Shown here: in pieces, positions 44,512 to 52,519 of the stretch
Layout: each line of letters begins with the position of its first letter
Position numbering within the stretch: position 1 is the stretch's first letter
NCBI GenBank assembly: GCA_026225555.1
Contig: JAMFSY010000009.1
Span: 1 to 62,976, forward strand
Reading direction: 5' to 3'
DNA: 62,976 nt
Source of the DNA: Methylacidiphilales bacterium
Lineage (GTDB): Bacteria; Verrucomicrobiota; Verrucomicrobiia; Methylacidiphilales; UBA1321
Notes under the pieces: model-generated
Database searches by the model: none
Told to the model about the DNA's origin: nothing
Seen by the model: the letters and a program-made list of their open reading frames with translations, nothing else
Program-made: the position numbers and the translations under genes

Positions 44512-46917
44512 ATGACCCTCTCTTCTGATCCCTCTCAATTCAAAGGCATTTCCGACACCGTTCCGAGGCTGGAACAGAACGCACTCACTGAGCTTAAAGA
44601 GAGAATTTTTAACAAGCACTGCCAGACCGTCTGGCGTCGCACCGACCGAATCTTCGCCGGTTTATTGGCGATCGAGTGGGTAGCAGGGATTGTCGTCGCT
44701 CTGTGGCTCACGCCTCTAACGTGGATTGGGGCGACCAGTTCCTTACACCTCCATGTGCTGGCCGCCGTCTTTCTGGGGGGAATCATTGCCGCCTTCCCTA
44801 GTCTGCTTGTTTTCATCCGGCCCGGCGAGGCTGTCACGCGCCACGTCATTGCTATTTCCCAGATGCTTTTCTCGGGCCTTCTTATTGATCTAAGCGGAGG
44901 GCGCATTGAAACTCACTTTCATATCTTTGGCTCACTGGCCTTTCTCGCCTTCTATCGGGATTGGCGCGTCCTCGCCAGTGCCAGCATCGTTGTCGCCCTG
45001 GACCATTATTTGCGAGGAGTCTACTGGCCCGAATCGATTTTCGGCATCCTCGCGCCCGACTCCTACCGTTGGCTGGAGCACGTGGCCTGGGTGGTGTTTG
45101 AAGACATTTTCCTAATCATCATGTGCCGCCAAAGTATTCGGGAAATGAAGGGAATTGCCTCACAGCAGGCAGAGTTGGAAATGACCAACGAGCGGATTGA
45201 ACTTGCCGTCCACGAACGCACCGACCAATTGAACGGAGCCAATTTGGAGCTTCAAAAGGCAAAAGAGGCGGCCGAGACGGCCAACGTCGCAAAATCCTCA
45301 TTTTTGGCCAACATGAGTCACGAAATTCGAACGCCAATGAACGGGGTTATCGGGATGACGGGCCTTTTGCTCGACACCAAACTCAACGAGGAACAGACCA
45401 GCTTTGTCGAAACCATCCGGCAGAGTGGAGACAACCTGATGACAATCATCAATGAGATTCTCGATTTCTCAAAGATTGAGTCGGGCGCGTTGGAGCTTGA
45501 AAATCGGACCTTCGACCTAATCCCGTGCCTTGAGGAGGTGCTCGATCTTTTTGCCGCGCGATCAGCCGAGAAAGATATTGATCTCGCCTATCTGTACGAT
45601 GCCCACACTCCAGTTGCCATCATCGGCGATCCAACGAGGTTGCGTCAGGTGTTGATAAACTTGGTCGGCAACGCACTCAAGTTTACCGAGAAAGGTGAAG
45701 TGATTGTGGAGGTTTCCTCGCAGCAACTGGCGCCTCGGGACGTTTCTCTCGAAAACGAGCACCTTCGTCTTCTGGACGAGGCCCATCCGGGAGGGGCGGA
45801 TTGGGTTCTTCTCAAATTCCGAGTTCTGGATACTGGCCCGGGAATTCCTGTAAATCGCATGGATCGACTTTTTCAGAGTTTTAGCCAGGTCGATGCGTCA
45901 ATCACTCGACGCTATGGTGGCACGGGTCTCGGCCTCGTTATCGCCAAGCGTCTTGTCGATGCCATGGGTGGAAAAATTTGGGTTGAGAGTACCGCTGGTG
46001 TAGGAACCTCTTTCATTTTCACTCTCTTCGCAAAGGCAACCGCTTCTCTTCGCCGAGTGAATTATTCCAGCTCCGCCACGTTAAAGGATCAGCACGTCCT
46101 TATTGTGGATGACGGCGAAATTAATCGCCGCATCCTCGGCATCCAAACTGCACGTTGGGGAATGATTCCTCATCTCTTCGAGAAGCCAGAGGAAGCGTTG
46201 CTTTGGTTGAAAGAAGGCCCTCGCATCGATGTTGCTATTCTAGATTTACAAATGCCAGTGGTTGATGGACTCGACCTGGCACGGAGAATCCATTCGGTAG
46301 CCAGGTATGAGGCTACACCCCTAATTCTGCTCAGCTCCTCGCTTTATTCGGCCATCAGGGACGGCAATTCGCCGGATCAGTTCTGTACGCGTCTCATGAA
46401 GCCGATCAAGCAAGCAGAACTCTTCACCGCGCTTTCGACTGCTTTGGGGAAAATCCAGAAAACAAGATCGTTGCGCCCTAAATTGACTTTCGATCATGCG
46501 CTGGCTCAGCGGCTGCCTCTTAAGATGCTCGTGGTCGAAGACAACATCATTAACCAAAAGGTGGCCATCAACATTCTGCGGCAATTCGGCTACCAAGCTG
46601 ATCTGGCGAACAACGGGAAAGAAGCCATTGAGGCTGTCGAGCGTTCGCATTACGACGTGGTTTTCATGGACATGCAAATGCCGGAAATGGACGGCCTCGA
46701 AGCCACGCGCCGTATTTGTGCGCGCCACAGCGCCACTGATCGGCCCTACATTGTGGCGATGACGGCTAACGCCTTAAAGGGCGATCGTGAGCTTTGTCTG
46801 GCCGCCGGGATGGACGACTATTTAAGCAAGCCGCTGAACCCTGGGGAATTCAAGAGCGCCATCGAACGGTCCGGTGTGCGTCTTGGCTATCTCTTATCGG
46901 ATGTGAACTTAAACTAG
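44512..46917 (+). CDS. Membrane hybrid histidine kinase with two receivers
   Basis: An 801-aa sensor. The first ~205 residues contain about six membrane helices with the motif [20 protein letters not shown] and [20 protein letters not shown], whose His residues could bind a metal or heme. A coiled linker follows (~215-255). HisKA has H270 ([16 protein letters not shown]), HATPase has N387 region (NLVGNALKF) and [10 protein letters not shown], receiver 1 has D578 ([11 protein letters not shown]), and receiver 2 has D720 ([11 protein letters not shown]). Both receivers keep their phospho-acceptor. The ATG at 44512 follows the RedB-like stop by 13 bp; an upstream in-frame start would overlap that gene. 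No HPt or output gene is adjacent. Confidence 0.92.
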   Translation: MTLSSDPSQFKGISDTVPRLEQNALTELKERIFNKHCQTVWRRTDRIFAGLLAIEWVAGIVVALWLTPLTWIGATSSLHLHVLAAVFLGGIIAAFPSLLVFIRPGEAVTRHVIAISQMLFSGLLIDLSGGRIETHFHIFGSLAFLAFYRDWRVLASASIVVALDHYLRGVYWPESIFGILAPDSYRWLEHVAWVVFEDIFLIIMCRQSIREMKGIASQQAELEMTNERIELAVHERTDQLNGANLELQKAKEAAETANVAKSSFLANMSHEIRTPMNGVIGMTGLLLDTKLNEEQTSFVETIRQSGDNLMTIINEILDFSKIESGALELENRTFDLIPCLEEVLDLFAARSAEKDIDLAYLYDAHTPVAIIGDPTRLRQVLINLVGNALKFTEKGEVIVEVSSQQLAPRDVSLENEHLRLLDEAHPGGADWVLLKFRVLDTGPGIPVNRMDRLFQSFSQVDASITRRYGGTGLGLVIAKRLVDAMGGKIWVESTAGVGTSFIFTLFAKATASLRRVNYSSSATLKDQHVLIVDDGEINRRILGIQTARWGMIPHLFEKPEEALLWLKEGPRIDVAILDLQMPVVDGLDLARRIHSVARYEATPLILLSSSLYSAIRDGNSPDQFCTRLMKPIKQAELFTALSTALGKIQKTRSLRPKLTFDHALAQRLPLKMLVVEDNIINQKVAINILRQFGYQADLANNGKEAIEAVERSHYDVVFMDMQMPEMDGLEATRRICARHSATDRPYIVAMTANALKGDRELCLAAGMDDYLSKPLNPGEFKSAIERSGVRLGYLLSDVNLN

Positions 46918-47062
46918 TCTCATTAAGTCAGCGATAGCTCGCGGCAATCGGGAATCCGTTCTTACCTTTCTAATCAGAATTCGATCCGCAAACTTCTTCT
47001 GATTTCACCCGTCGGTACCCGATAGGATTGTAGGAGGTGTAGAGGATGAACGAACCGAATCC

Positions 47063-49516
47063 TCACTCCAAAGCTTCGCCTAATATCATTCGGATCGTGC
47101 TGAGCAAGGTCACAGCCGTGTAGGGTTTTGTTAGGAAATGGTTGACGTTTGCTCGAGATACCTCAGTCAGACTGTCATTCACACCGAGACCGCTCGTGGC
47201 AATGATTTTGACCTTTGGATTGATCCGCGTCAGAGCACGAATCGTGGCTGGACCATCCATTCTCGGCATCGCCATATCGGTGAGCACGACTGCAATCTCA
47301 TGCATATTGCGGGTGTAAGCGCCTACGGCTTCCGATCCATTTGTTGCGGTCAAAACCCGATAACCAAATTCTTGTAGGATCTCGCTGGTCATCGTCAGGA
47401 TGGAGGCTTCGTCGTCGATTACCAAAATGGTTTCGCCGTTTCCGCGTGGCAAACTCGGCCTTTCCATCCGTTCTTCTCTTCCCCCCGATGAGATATCCGC
47501 AGCCGGCATGTACACTTTGAAAGTCGTTCCCTTGCCAAGCTCACTGTGGACATAAATGAGGCCGCGATGACTTTTCACGATACCCATAACGGTCGACAAT
47601 CCGAGCCCAGTACCGTTGTTAAGCTCCTTCGTGGTGAAGAACGGTTCAAAAATCTTATCGAGAAGAGCGGGCGGTATGCCTGTTCCAGAGTCACTCACAT
47701 CGATCTGAACATAGCGCCCGGCTTTGGCCTGAGGATTCATTGCTGTAGATCGCTCATCCAGGATGCAGTTCTCCACGTTGAGTGTGAGGCTGCCTCCATT
47801 TGGCATCGCGTCGCGCGCATTCACGCATAGATTGAGTAGAATTTGATGCACTTGCGTGGGATCACCAAAGATTGTCCACGTTTCGTCGGGAATGTAGAAT
47901 TGCAGCCGGATATTTTTTGGGAAGGTATCCCTGATGATATTTTCCAGATCGTTGAACAAGTGCTTGAGTTGGATTTCCATCCTTTCGCCTTTTACTCCTC
48001 GGGCAAACGAAAGCACTTGCCGCACAATGTCAGCACCCCGTTTGGAACTCACTTCAATCGTATCGAGAATTTTTTTTGCCTGAGGATCAGTTGCCAAAAC
48101 CTTAAGGAGCTCAATAGACATCAGGATTGGAGACAGGATGTTATTTAGATCATGTGCAATGCCGCCCGCGAGCGTGCCAATACTCTCCATGCGCTGGGCA
48201 CGGAGGAATTGCAGCTCGAGCTTTTTCGGCTCGGTAAGGTCAACCACAAAGGCTACACCTTCCTCCTTACTATCCTCGAAAACCGAAGCGCCAATAATCA
48301 CAGGAACGCGTGAGCCATCCTTTCGAATATATTCTTTTTCGAACGGCGTACAGACTCCGGTGGCGGCAATTTGCGCAATAGCGCGGCGGTCAAGTTCGGC
48401 ATATTCTGACGGAGTTAGCTTCGACCGCGTTATGAGTCCGGCCTCCAGATCCTCGCGATCGTAGCGCATAAGCCGGAGGAAGGCGTCGTTAGCTCCGGTG
48501 ATGTCCCCCTTCATGTTCCAAAAGATCACGCCCTGGGCATTGGAATCTACCAGCCGCCGGAAGAGCGCCTCGGTCCGCTTTCGCTCGGTGTTATCGCGGA
48601 TGTTGCATTGGATCACCTTTTTATCGCCGCACTGATACACATTGCAGACAAATTCGACAGCCCTGATGCGCCCATCTCTGGTTTTTAGCGGAAGGTTCTC
48701 GTAGCGGACATATCCGCGCTGTTGCAGCCGTTCCAGCATGGCTTGGTTGGACTCGATGTCCTTAAATGGACTTAGCTCCCCTACAGTTTTTCCCACCATC
48801 TCGCTGCGTGAAAAATTCAACAATTTCATCAAAAAAGGATTTACATCATCGATGCGTCCCGTATCGGAATTCAGTATCAGGACGCCGTCCTGTGCAGCTT
48901 CAAAAAGGCGACGATAACTTAACTCGGAGGCACTGAGCGCGTTGAGGGACACACGCAGTCGCTCTTCGCCCTGGCTTTTGGCTTTAAGCGAGCGGCGCAA
49001 CTCAAGCTGAATCATCACTTGGCGGGCCAGAATTTTGAGGGTAGATGCCTCTTTGTCCGTCAATTCTCGAGGTTTGTAATCGAGCACGCACATGGTCCCA
49101 ATTGGCAGGCCCTCTGGCGTTTGCAGGACGGCGCCGGCATAAAAGCGGAGGTGCGGGTCGCCCGTCACGAGCGGATTGTCGCTAAACCGTATATCTTTGG
49201 TAATATCGGGGATGACAAAAACGCCTCGCTGTAAAATCGCATACTTACAGATCGAGACGATCAGGGGAGTTTCCTGAATATCCAAACCCACCTTGGCCTT
49301 GAACCACTGTCTGCCCTCCGCAACGATATTTACGATGGCAATGGGAACAGCGCAAATCTCGGCAGCCAATTTCGCGATGTTATCGAAATCCTCTTCTTGA
49401 GGGGTATCTAGAATTCCGTAAGAATCGACTGCTTCTAAGCGGTCAGCTTCGCTCGATGACAAAACGGGTGGCTCGGGACTTTCTTTACGCGTTGATGGTA
49501 TGGATGAGGATAACAA
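47063..49516 (-). CDS. GAF-PAS-PAS histidine kinase with receiver
   Basis: An 817-aa soluble sensor. GAF (~20-175, same subtype as the kinase at 19084-21918), PAS 1 (~198-312), PAS 2 (~318-430), HisKA with H455 (LAGGIAHDLNNILSPI, the DxNN-type H-box of the HPK4 group), HATPase with N566 region (NLCVNARDAMPNGG) and GTGLGLSTVMGIVKSH, and a C-terminal receiver with D747 (VVLTDMAMPRMDG). This NtrB-like catalytic core plus C-terminal receiver is common in environmental bacteria. The start is a TTG with no clear Shine-Dalgarno, because no ATG precedes the GAF domain. It is convergent with the membrane hybrid kinase. Confidence 0.92.
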   Translation of the reverse strand: MLSSSIPSTRKESPEPPVLSSSEADRLEAVDSYGILDTPQEEDFDNIAKLAAEICAVPIAIVNIVAEGRQWFKAKVGLDIQETPLIVSICKYAILQRGVFVIPDITKDIRFSDNPLVTGDPHLRFYAGAVLQTPEGLPIGTMCVLDYKPRELTDKEASTLKILARQVMIQLELRRSLKAKSQGEERLRVSLNALSASELSYRRLFEAAQDGVLILNSDTGRIDDVNPFLMKLLNFSRSEMVGKTVGELSPFKDIESNQAMLERLQQRGYVRYENLPLKTRDGRIRAVEFVCNVYQCGDKKVIQCNIRDNTERKRTEALFRRLVDSNAQGVIFWNMKGDITGANDAFLRLMRYDREDLEAGLITRSKLTPSEYAELDRRAIAQIAATGVCTPFEKEYIRKDGSRVPVIIGASVFEDSKEEGVAFVVDLTEPKKLELQFLRAQRMESIGTLAGGIAHDLNNILSPILMSIELLKVLATDPQAKKILDTIEVSSKRGADIVRQVLSFARGVKGERMEIQLKHLFNDLENIIRDTFPKNIRLQFYIPDETWTIFGDPTQVHQILLNLCVNARDAMPNGGSLTLNVENCILDERSTAMNPQAKAGRYVQIDVSDSGTGIPPALLDKIFEPFFTTKELNNGTGLGLSTVMGIVKSHRGLIYVHSELGKGTTFKVYMPAADISSGGREERMERPSLPRGNGETILVIDDEASILTMTSEILQEFGYRVLTATNGSEAVGAYTRNMHEIAVVLTDMAMPRMDGPATIRALTRINPKVKIIATSGLGVNDSLTEVSRANVNHFLTKPYTAVTLLSTIRMILGEALE

Positions 49517-49896
49517 GGATAAATGATGGTTAACGTCGATTTAGCTCTAAACCCCTAACGACATCGGCCTTGAACGAAGACAGTGAAGGTAAAGTTTGCG
49601 TCAGTTGAATGAAAATATTCCCTTTCAACTCGTGGAGTCCGCATTCCGCAGTTTGAGAGTACCAGATCTATATCATTCTTATATGGGGTGAACACCCCAT
49701 GTTATTGAGCGTTCGGGTAGCCGCCGGTTATTTTCTTCGCCACTCAAACTCGTTTTCGTGAAAAGGCGCTGTACTAAGGAAGCCATAAAGATTCCCATGG
49801 TGGGCTTGCTGATCGGCCACTTGCTTTTTGAGTTGACCGTTTCCCATTAAATCCAAGTCTGCAGGTGCCGGTAAGGAGTCTCTTGATGTGAGAAAA
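49517..49896. other. 380-bp non-coding spacer
   Basis: This lies between the kinase start and the TrhA stop. It contains a strong inverted repeat at 49683-49700 and a short match to the GGTAGCCGCCG repeat near 49712. No convincing ORF was seen on either strand. Confidence 0.5.
49683..49700. promoter_or_regulatory. Inverted repeat ATGGGGTG-AA-CACCCCAT
   Basis: An 18-bp near-perfect palindrome flanked by AT-rich DNA (ATCATTCTTAT) about 170 bp upstream of the kinase start codon. Its form suits a dimeric repressor operator or a small hairpin. Confidence 0.4.
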
Positions 49897-50553
49897 TCAA
49901 ACTACGTACCAGAGAACGGCGAAGAAGTGGCAGGTCGTCCCGGCGATAGTAAAGAGGTGCCAAATGAAATGAGCATATCTTGCCCTGATCACGAAAAAAA
50001 TGACACCAAGAGTGTAAGCAACGCCGCCTGCGATCAGCCAAAGCAAGCCGTTCAGTGGTAGATGCTGATAAAGTGGACGAATGAACGGGAGGACAACCCA
50101 TCCCATCGCCAGATACAGGCTGAGGGAAAGTTTCGAATGTCGAAGCTTGGGGATCAGCTTGGTGATGGTTCCCACGATTGCAGTGGCCCAGACGACACCG
50201 AAGAGCGTCCAGCCGAGAGCCCCTTTGAGAATCAACAGCGCGAAGGGGGTGTAGGTTCCCGCGATCAACAGAAAGATGGCAATGTGATCGAAGATGAGAA
50301 ATAGCTGCTTCGCTCGATTTTCAGCAAGGCAGTGGTAGATCATCGAACTCAGGTAGAGCACCACCATCGTGGCGGCAAAGATGGAGACGCTCACGACAGA
50401 AAGAGCGTTACCTTTCTGAATCGCCGCCAGAATAAGGAGCGGTGCTCCGGCCATTGCTGCGAGCAAACCGACGCCGTGGCTGATGCTGTTGGCGATCTCT
50501 TCACCCAATGACTGCGGTCTGTCCTCTTCAGCGGCTGAGGCGATTTCATGCAT
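49897..50553 (-). CDS. trhA: Hemolysin III / TrhA family membrane protein
   Basis: A 218-aa seven-helix membrane protein of the PAQR/hemolysin III (YqfA/TrhA) family. Conserved metal-site residues are visible: SSMIYHCLAENR, FDHIAIFLLIAGTYTPF and the C-terminal HFIWHLFTIAGTTCHFFAV with paired His. Despite the family name, bacterial members are linked to membrane-lipid homeostasis rather than toxicity. The ATG at 50551-50553 (MHEIASAAEE) is preferred to a TTG six bases upstream. It is a single gene. Confidence 0.92.
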   Translation of the reverse strand: MHEIASAAEEDRPQSLGEEIANSISHGVGLLAAMAGAPLLILAAIQKGNALSVVSVSIFAATMVVLYLSSMIYHCLAENRAKQLFLIFDHIAIFLLIAGTYTPFALLILKGALGWTLFGVVWATAIVGTITKLIPKLRHSKLSLSLYLAMGWVVLPFIRPLYQHLPLNGLLWLIAGGVAYTLGVIFFVIRARYAHFIWHLFTIAGTTCHFFAVLWYVV

Positions 50554-50562
50554 CGCCAACGA

Positions 50563-50940
50563 TTATATCACGGGTACAGATCGTTGACTGTTAATTTGCC
50601 AATCAGGCCACCCCATCAAATAAATCGTTCCACGTGCAATCGAGTCCTGTGCAATTTTTCTATCCAAATACGACAAGCAGCCTGGACCGTACTCCTCTGA
50701 GCAAATCAAGTCCCTCCTTAGCCAAGGGATGGCGGTTAAGACTTCGAAAGCAATATCTCGAAGTTTGACCGCTTTTGATTCGATTTCCTTGATGAAGTCC
50801 TTAAGCTCACGTTTTGCTTTTTCGAAGTCTGCCCCTTCGTGCGGTACAGGTAGGGAGCGACTTTGACGAAGCTTTGACTGGCGTAAGCGGAATTGCTCAT
50901 GTGTTTTTGATCCGGTATCCTTAAAAGGTATACTTAGGAT
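50563..50940 (-). pseudogene. Start-less open frame, probable 5'-truncated gene
   Basis: The minus strand stays open for 125 codons between TGA at 50941-50943 and TAA at 50563-50565, yet there is no ATG or GTG near its 5' end. The translation looks protein-like: GADFEKAKRELKDFIKEIES, then LRRDLICSEEYGPGCLSYLD and TIYLMGWPDWQI. I recognise no family. Its broken end lies 25 bp from tRNA-Arg. It may be the C-terminal remnant of a gene lost by recombination next to the tRNA, or a gene using an ATT/ATA start. Confidence 0.45.
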
Positions 50941-50967
50941 TCAAAAAGCAGCTTTTCTAATCCGATA

Positions 50968-51040
50968 GACCCTATAGCTCAAATGGATAGAGCACCGGTT
51001 TCCTAAACCGGCTATCCCAGTTCAATTCTGGGTGGGGTCA
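50968..51040 (+). tRNA. tRNA-Arg (anticodon CCT)
   Basis: A 73-nt cloverleaf. The acceptor GACCCTA pairs with TGGGGTC (one T-G), the D arm is GCTC-AAATGGATA-GAGC, the anticodon arm CCGGT-TTCCTAA-ACCGG with CCT at the centre, and the T arm CCCAG-TTCAATT-CTGGG, with discriminator A. CCA is not encoded. It reads AGG codons. Confidence 0.97.
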
Positions 51041-51044
51041 CTTT

Positions 51045-51284
51045 TTACTCACCGTCGTTACCGATGGCGCCGGTGGGGCAGATGGCGAGCGCGTCTTCGG
51101 CGATCACGGTCTCCTCGGGCGTGGCGGGCTGCTTGTGGAAGTAGACGTAGGTCTCGTCCTCGTTGTACTTGAGGAGGGTGGCGGCGTTGGCGACCTCCAT
51201 GCAGGTGTGGCAGGGTGTGCAGGTCTTATCGACGTAATATTTGCCGGGAACGTTCTCCGGGACTATTTCGCTTTTATCGGCCAT
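51045..51284 (-). CDS. Small ferredoxin
   Basis: A 79-aa Fe-S protein with CTPCHTC near residue 22 and ICPTGAIG near the C-terminus, i.e. Cys-x2-Cys-x2-Cys plus Cys-Pro: enough ligands for a single cluster. The second four-Cys set of bacterial 2[4Fe-4S] ferredoxins is absent, giving a monocluster [3Fe-4S]/[4Fe-4S] fold. It is acidic overall, as electron carriers usually are. The stop lies 4 bp from the 3' end of the convergent tRNA gene. The redox partner is unknown. Confidence 0.85.
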   Translation of the reverse strand: MADKSEIVPENVPGKYYVDKTCTPCHTCMEVANAATLLKYNEDETYVYFHKQPATPEETVIAEDALAICPTGAIGNDGE

Positions 51285-51402
51285 CGGGTTCTCCTTGGTT
51301 TGGGTGAGGGGTGCAGGGAAATGAAAGCGATAACCATGCCAAGGGCGGCGGCCAGAACTGACGGCTTTGCATTCGGCCTCGGGAAGGTTATTTTATCCGG
51401 CC

Positions 51403-52215
51403 ATGGATAGTCTTCCCTTTGTGAAAATGAGTGGTGCAGGCAATGACTTTGTCGTCATCGATAACCGGGCCCGCCTTCATGACCTGAGCGGGGAACAAAT
51501 CGCCCGCCTGTGCGATCGTCATTTCGGCGTCGGAGCGGATGGCCTCCTGGCCGTGGAACCTGCGCCGGATGCGGGTGCCGATTTTCGCATGCGCTATTAC
51601 AATGCCGACGGCGGCGAGGCGGAGATGTGCGGTAACGGCGCGCGTTGCTTTGCCCGTTTCATCCAGGCCATGCCGCGCGCGAATATCGACAAAGTCCGCT
51701 TTCTGACTCCAGCCGGTTTGATCGTGGGTGAGTATGTCGGTGCGGAAGTGCGAGTGAATCTTACCGCTCCGACCGAGACGAGGGTGAACCAGCGCGCCGA
51801 TTTCGGCTGGGGCGAGATCGAATATCATTTCATGAACACCGGGGTGCCGCACGTGGTGCTTTACGTGCCCGATGCGGAGAAGGCGGAGATCGTGACGCAG
51901 GGCCGCGCGATCCGGCGCAGCCCGGTTTTTCCCCGCGGGACGAATGTGAATTTCGCCCAGGTGGTGGATGCGGGAAACCTGATCGTCCGCACCTACGAGC
52001 GCGGTGTCGAGGACGAGACGCTGGCCTGTGGCACGGGAGTCACGGCAGCGGCTTTACTGACCCAACGGGTCAAGGGAGCGGCGTTGCCTTTGCGCGTCAA
52101 GGTACGGGGCGGCGACGTGTTGAGCGTGGGTGCGCGGGTAGAAGGCGACGGCTTCCGCGATGTCACGTTGACGGGACCGGCGGTCGAGGTTTTCTCCGGC
52201 ACGATCCGGCTTTAA
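51403..52215 (+). CDS. dapF: Diaminopimelate epimerase
   Basis: A 270-aa PLP-independent epimerase converting LL- to meso-diaminopimelate for peptidoglycan and lysine. The two catalytic Cys are C76 (AEMCGNGARCFARF) and C209 (ETLACGTGVTAAALL). KMSGAGNDFVVID and FGVGADGLL complete the N-terminal lobe. The start at 51403 gives the usual length; an upstream in-frame start adds 12 unrelated residues. It is convergent with the zinc-ribbon gene, 7 bp apart. Confidence 0.97.
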   Translation: MDSLPFVKMSGAGNDFVVIDNRARLHDLSGEQIARLCDRHFGVGADGLLAVEPAPDAGADFRMRYYNADGGEAEMCGNGARCFARFIQAMPRANIDKVRFLTPAGLIVGEYVGAEVRVNLTAPTETRVNQRADFGWGEIEYHFMNTGVPHVVLYVPDAEKAEIVTQGRAIRRSPVFPRGTNVNFAQVVDAGNLIVRTYERGVEDETLACGTGVTAAALLTQRVKGAALPLRVKVRGGDVLSVGARVEGDGFRDVTLTGPAVEVFSGTIRL

Positions 52216-52222
52216 AGAAAGC

Positions 52223-52471
52223 TTACGGAGAAGAGGTCGTGGATTCGTCCGTCAGGGTGACGGTGCTATCCGGCTCATTCTCTTCATCCATCTCACTCAT
52301 CGCGGCGGCGTGTTCCGCGCGGGCCGATTGATCGATGGCTGCGAGTTTGCTGATCTGCTCCTCGCTTAGCACCCAATCGACGGGCAACTCGGCGTGGCAA
52401 CTGGTGCAGGCGGCGAAGCGCCGGTCAACGACCAAGGCTCCGCATTGGGGACAGCGCAGGGGAGAATCCAT
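52223..52471 (-). CDS. Small zinc-ribbon protein
   Basis: An 82-aa protein with an N-terminal zinc ribbon LRCPQCGALVVD...ACTSCHAELP (four Cys, CxxC pairs ~12 residues apart), then an acidic Ser/Thr-rich tail (MDEENEPDSTVTLTDESTTS). Zinc ribbons of this kind serve as adaptors or nucleic-acid contacts. It starts 48 bp after the stop of the large Lon-P-like protein and probably shares its transcript. The function is unknown. Confidence 0.75.
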   Translation of the reverse strand: MDSPLRCPQCGALVVDRRFAACTSCHAELPVDWVLSEEQISKLAAIDQSARAEHAAAMSEMDEENEPDSTVTLTDESTTSSP

Positions 52472-52519
52472 CCCCTAATCTCGCATGAGAGCCGTCCCCG
52501 GGCAAACGACCCTTGTAAA

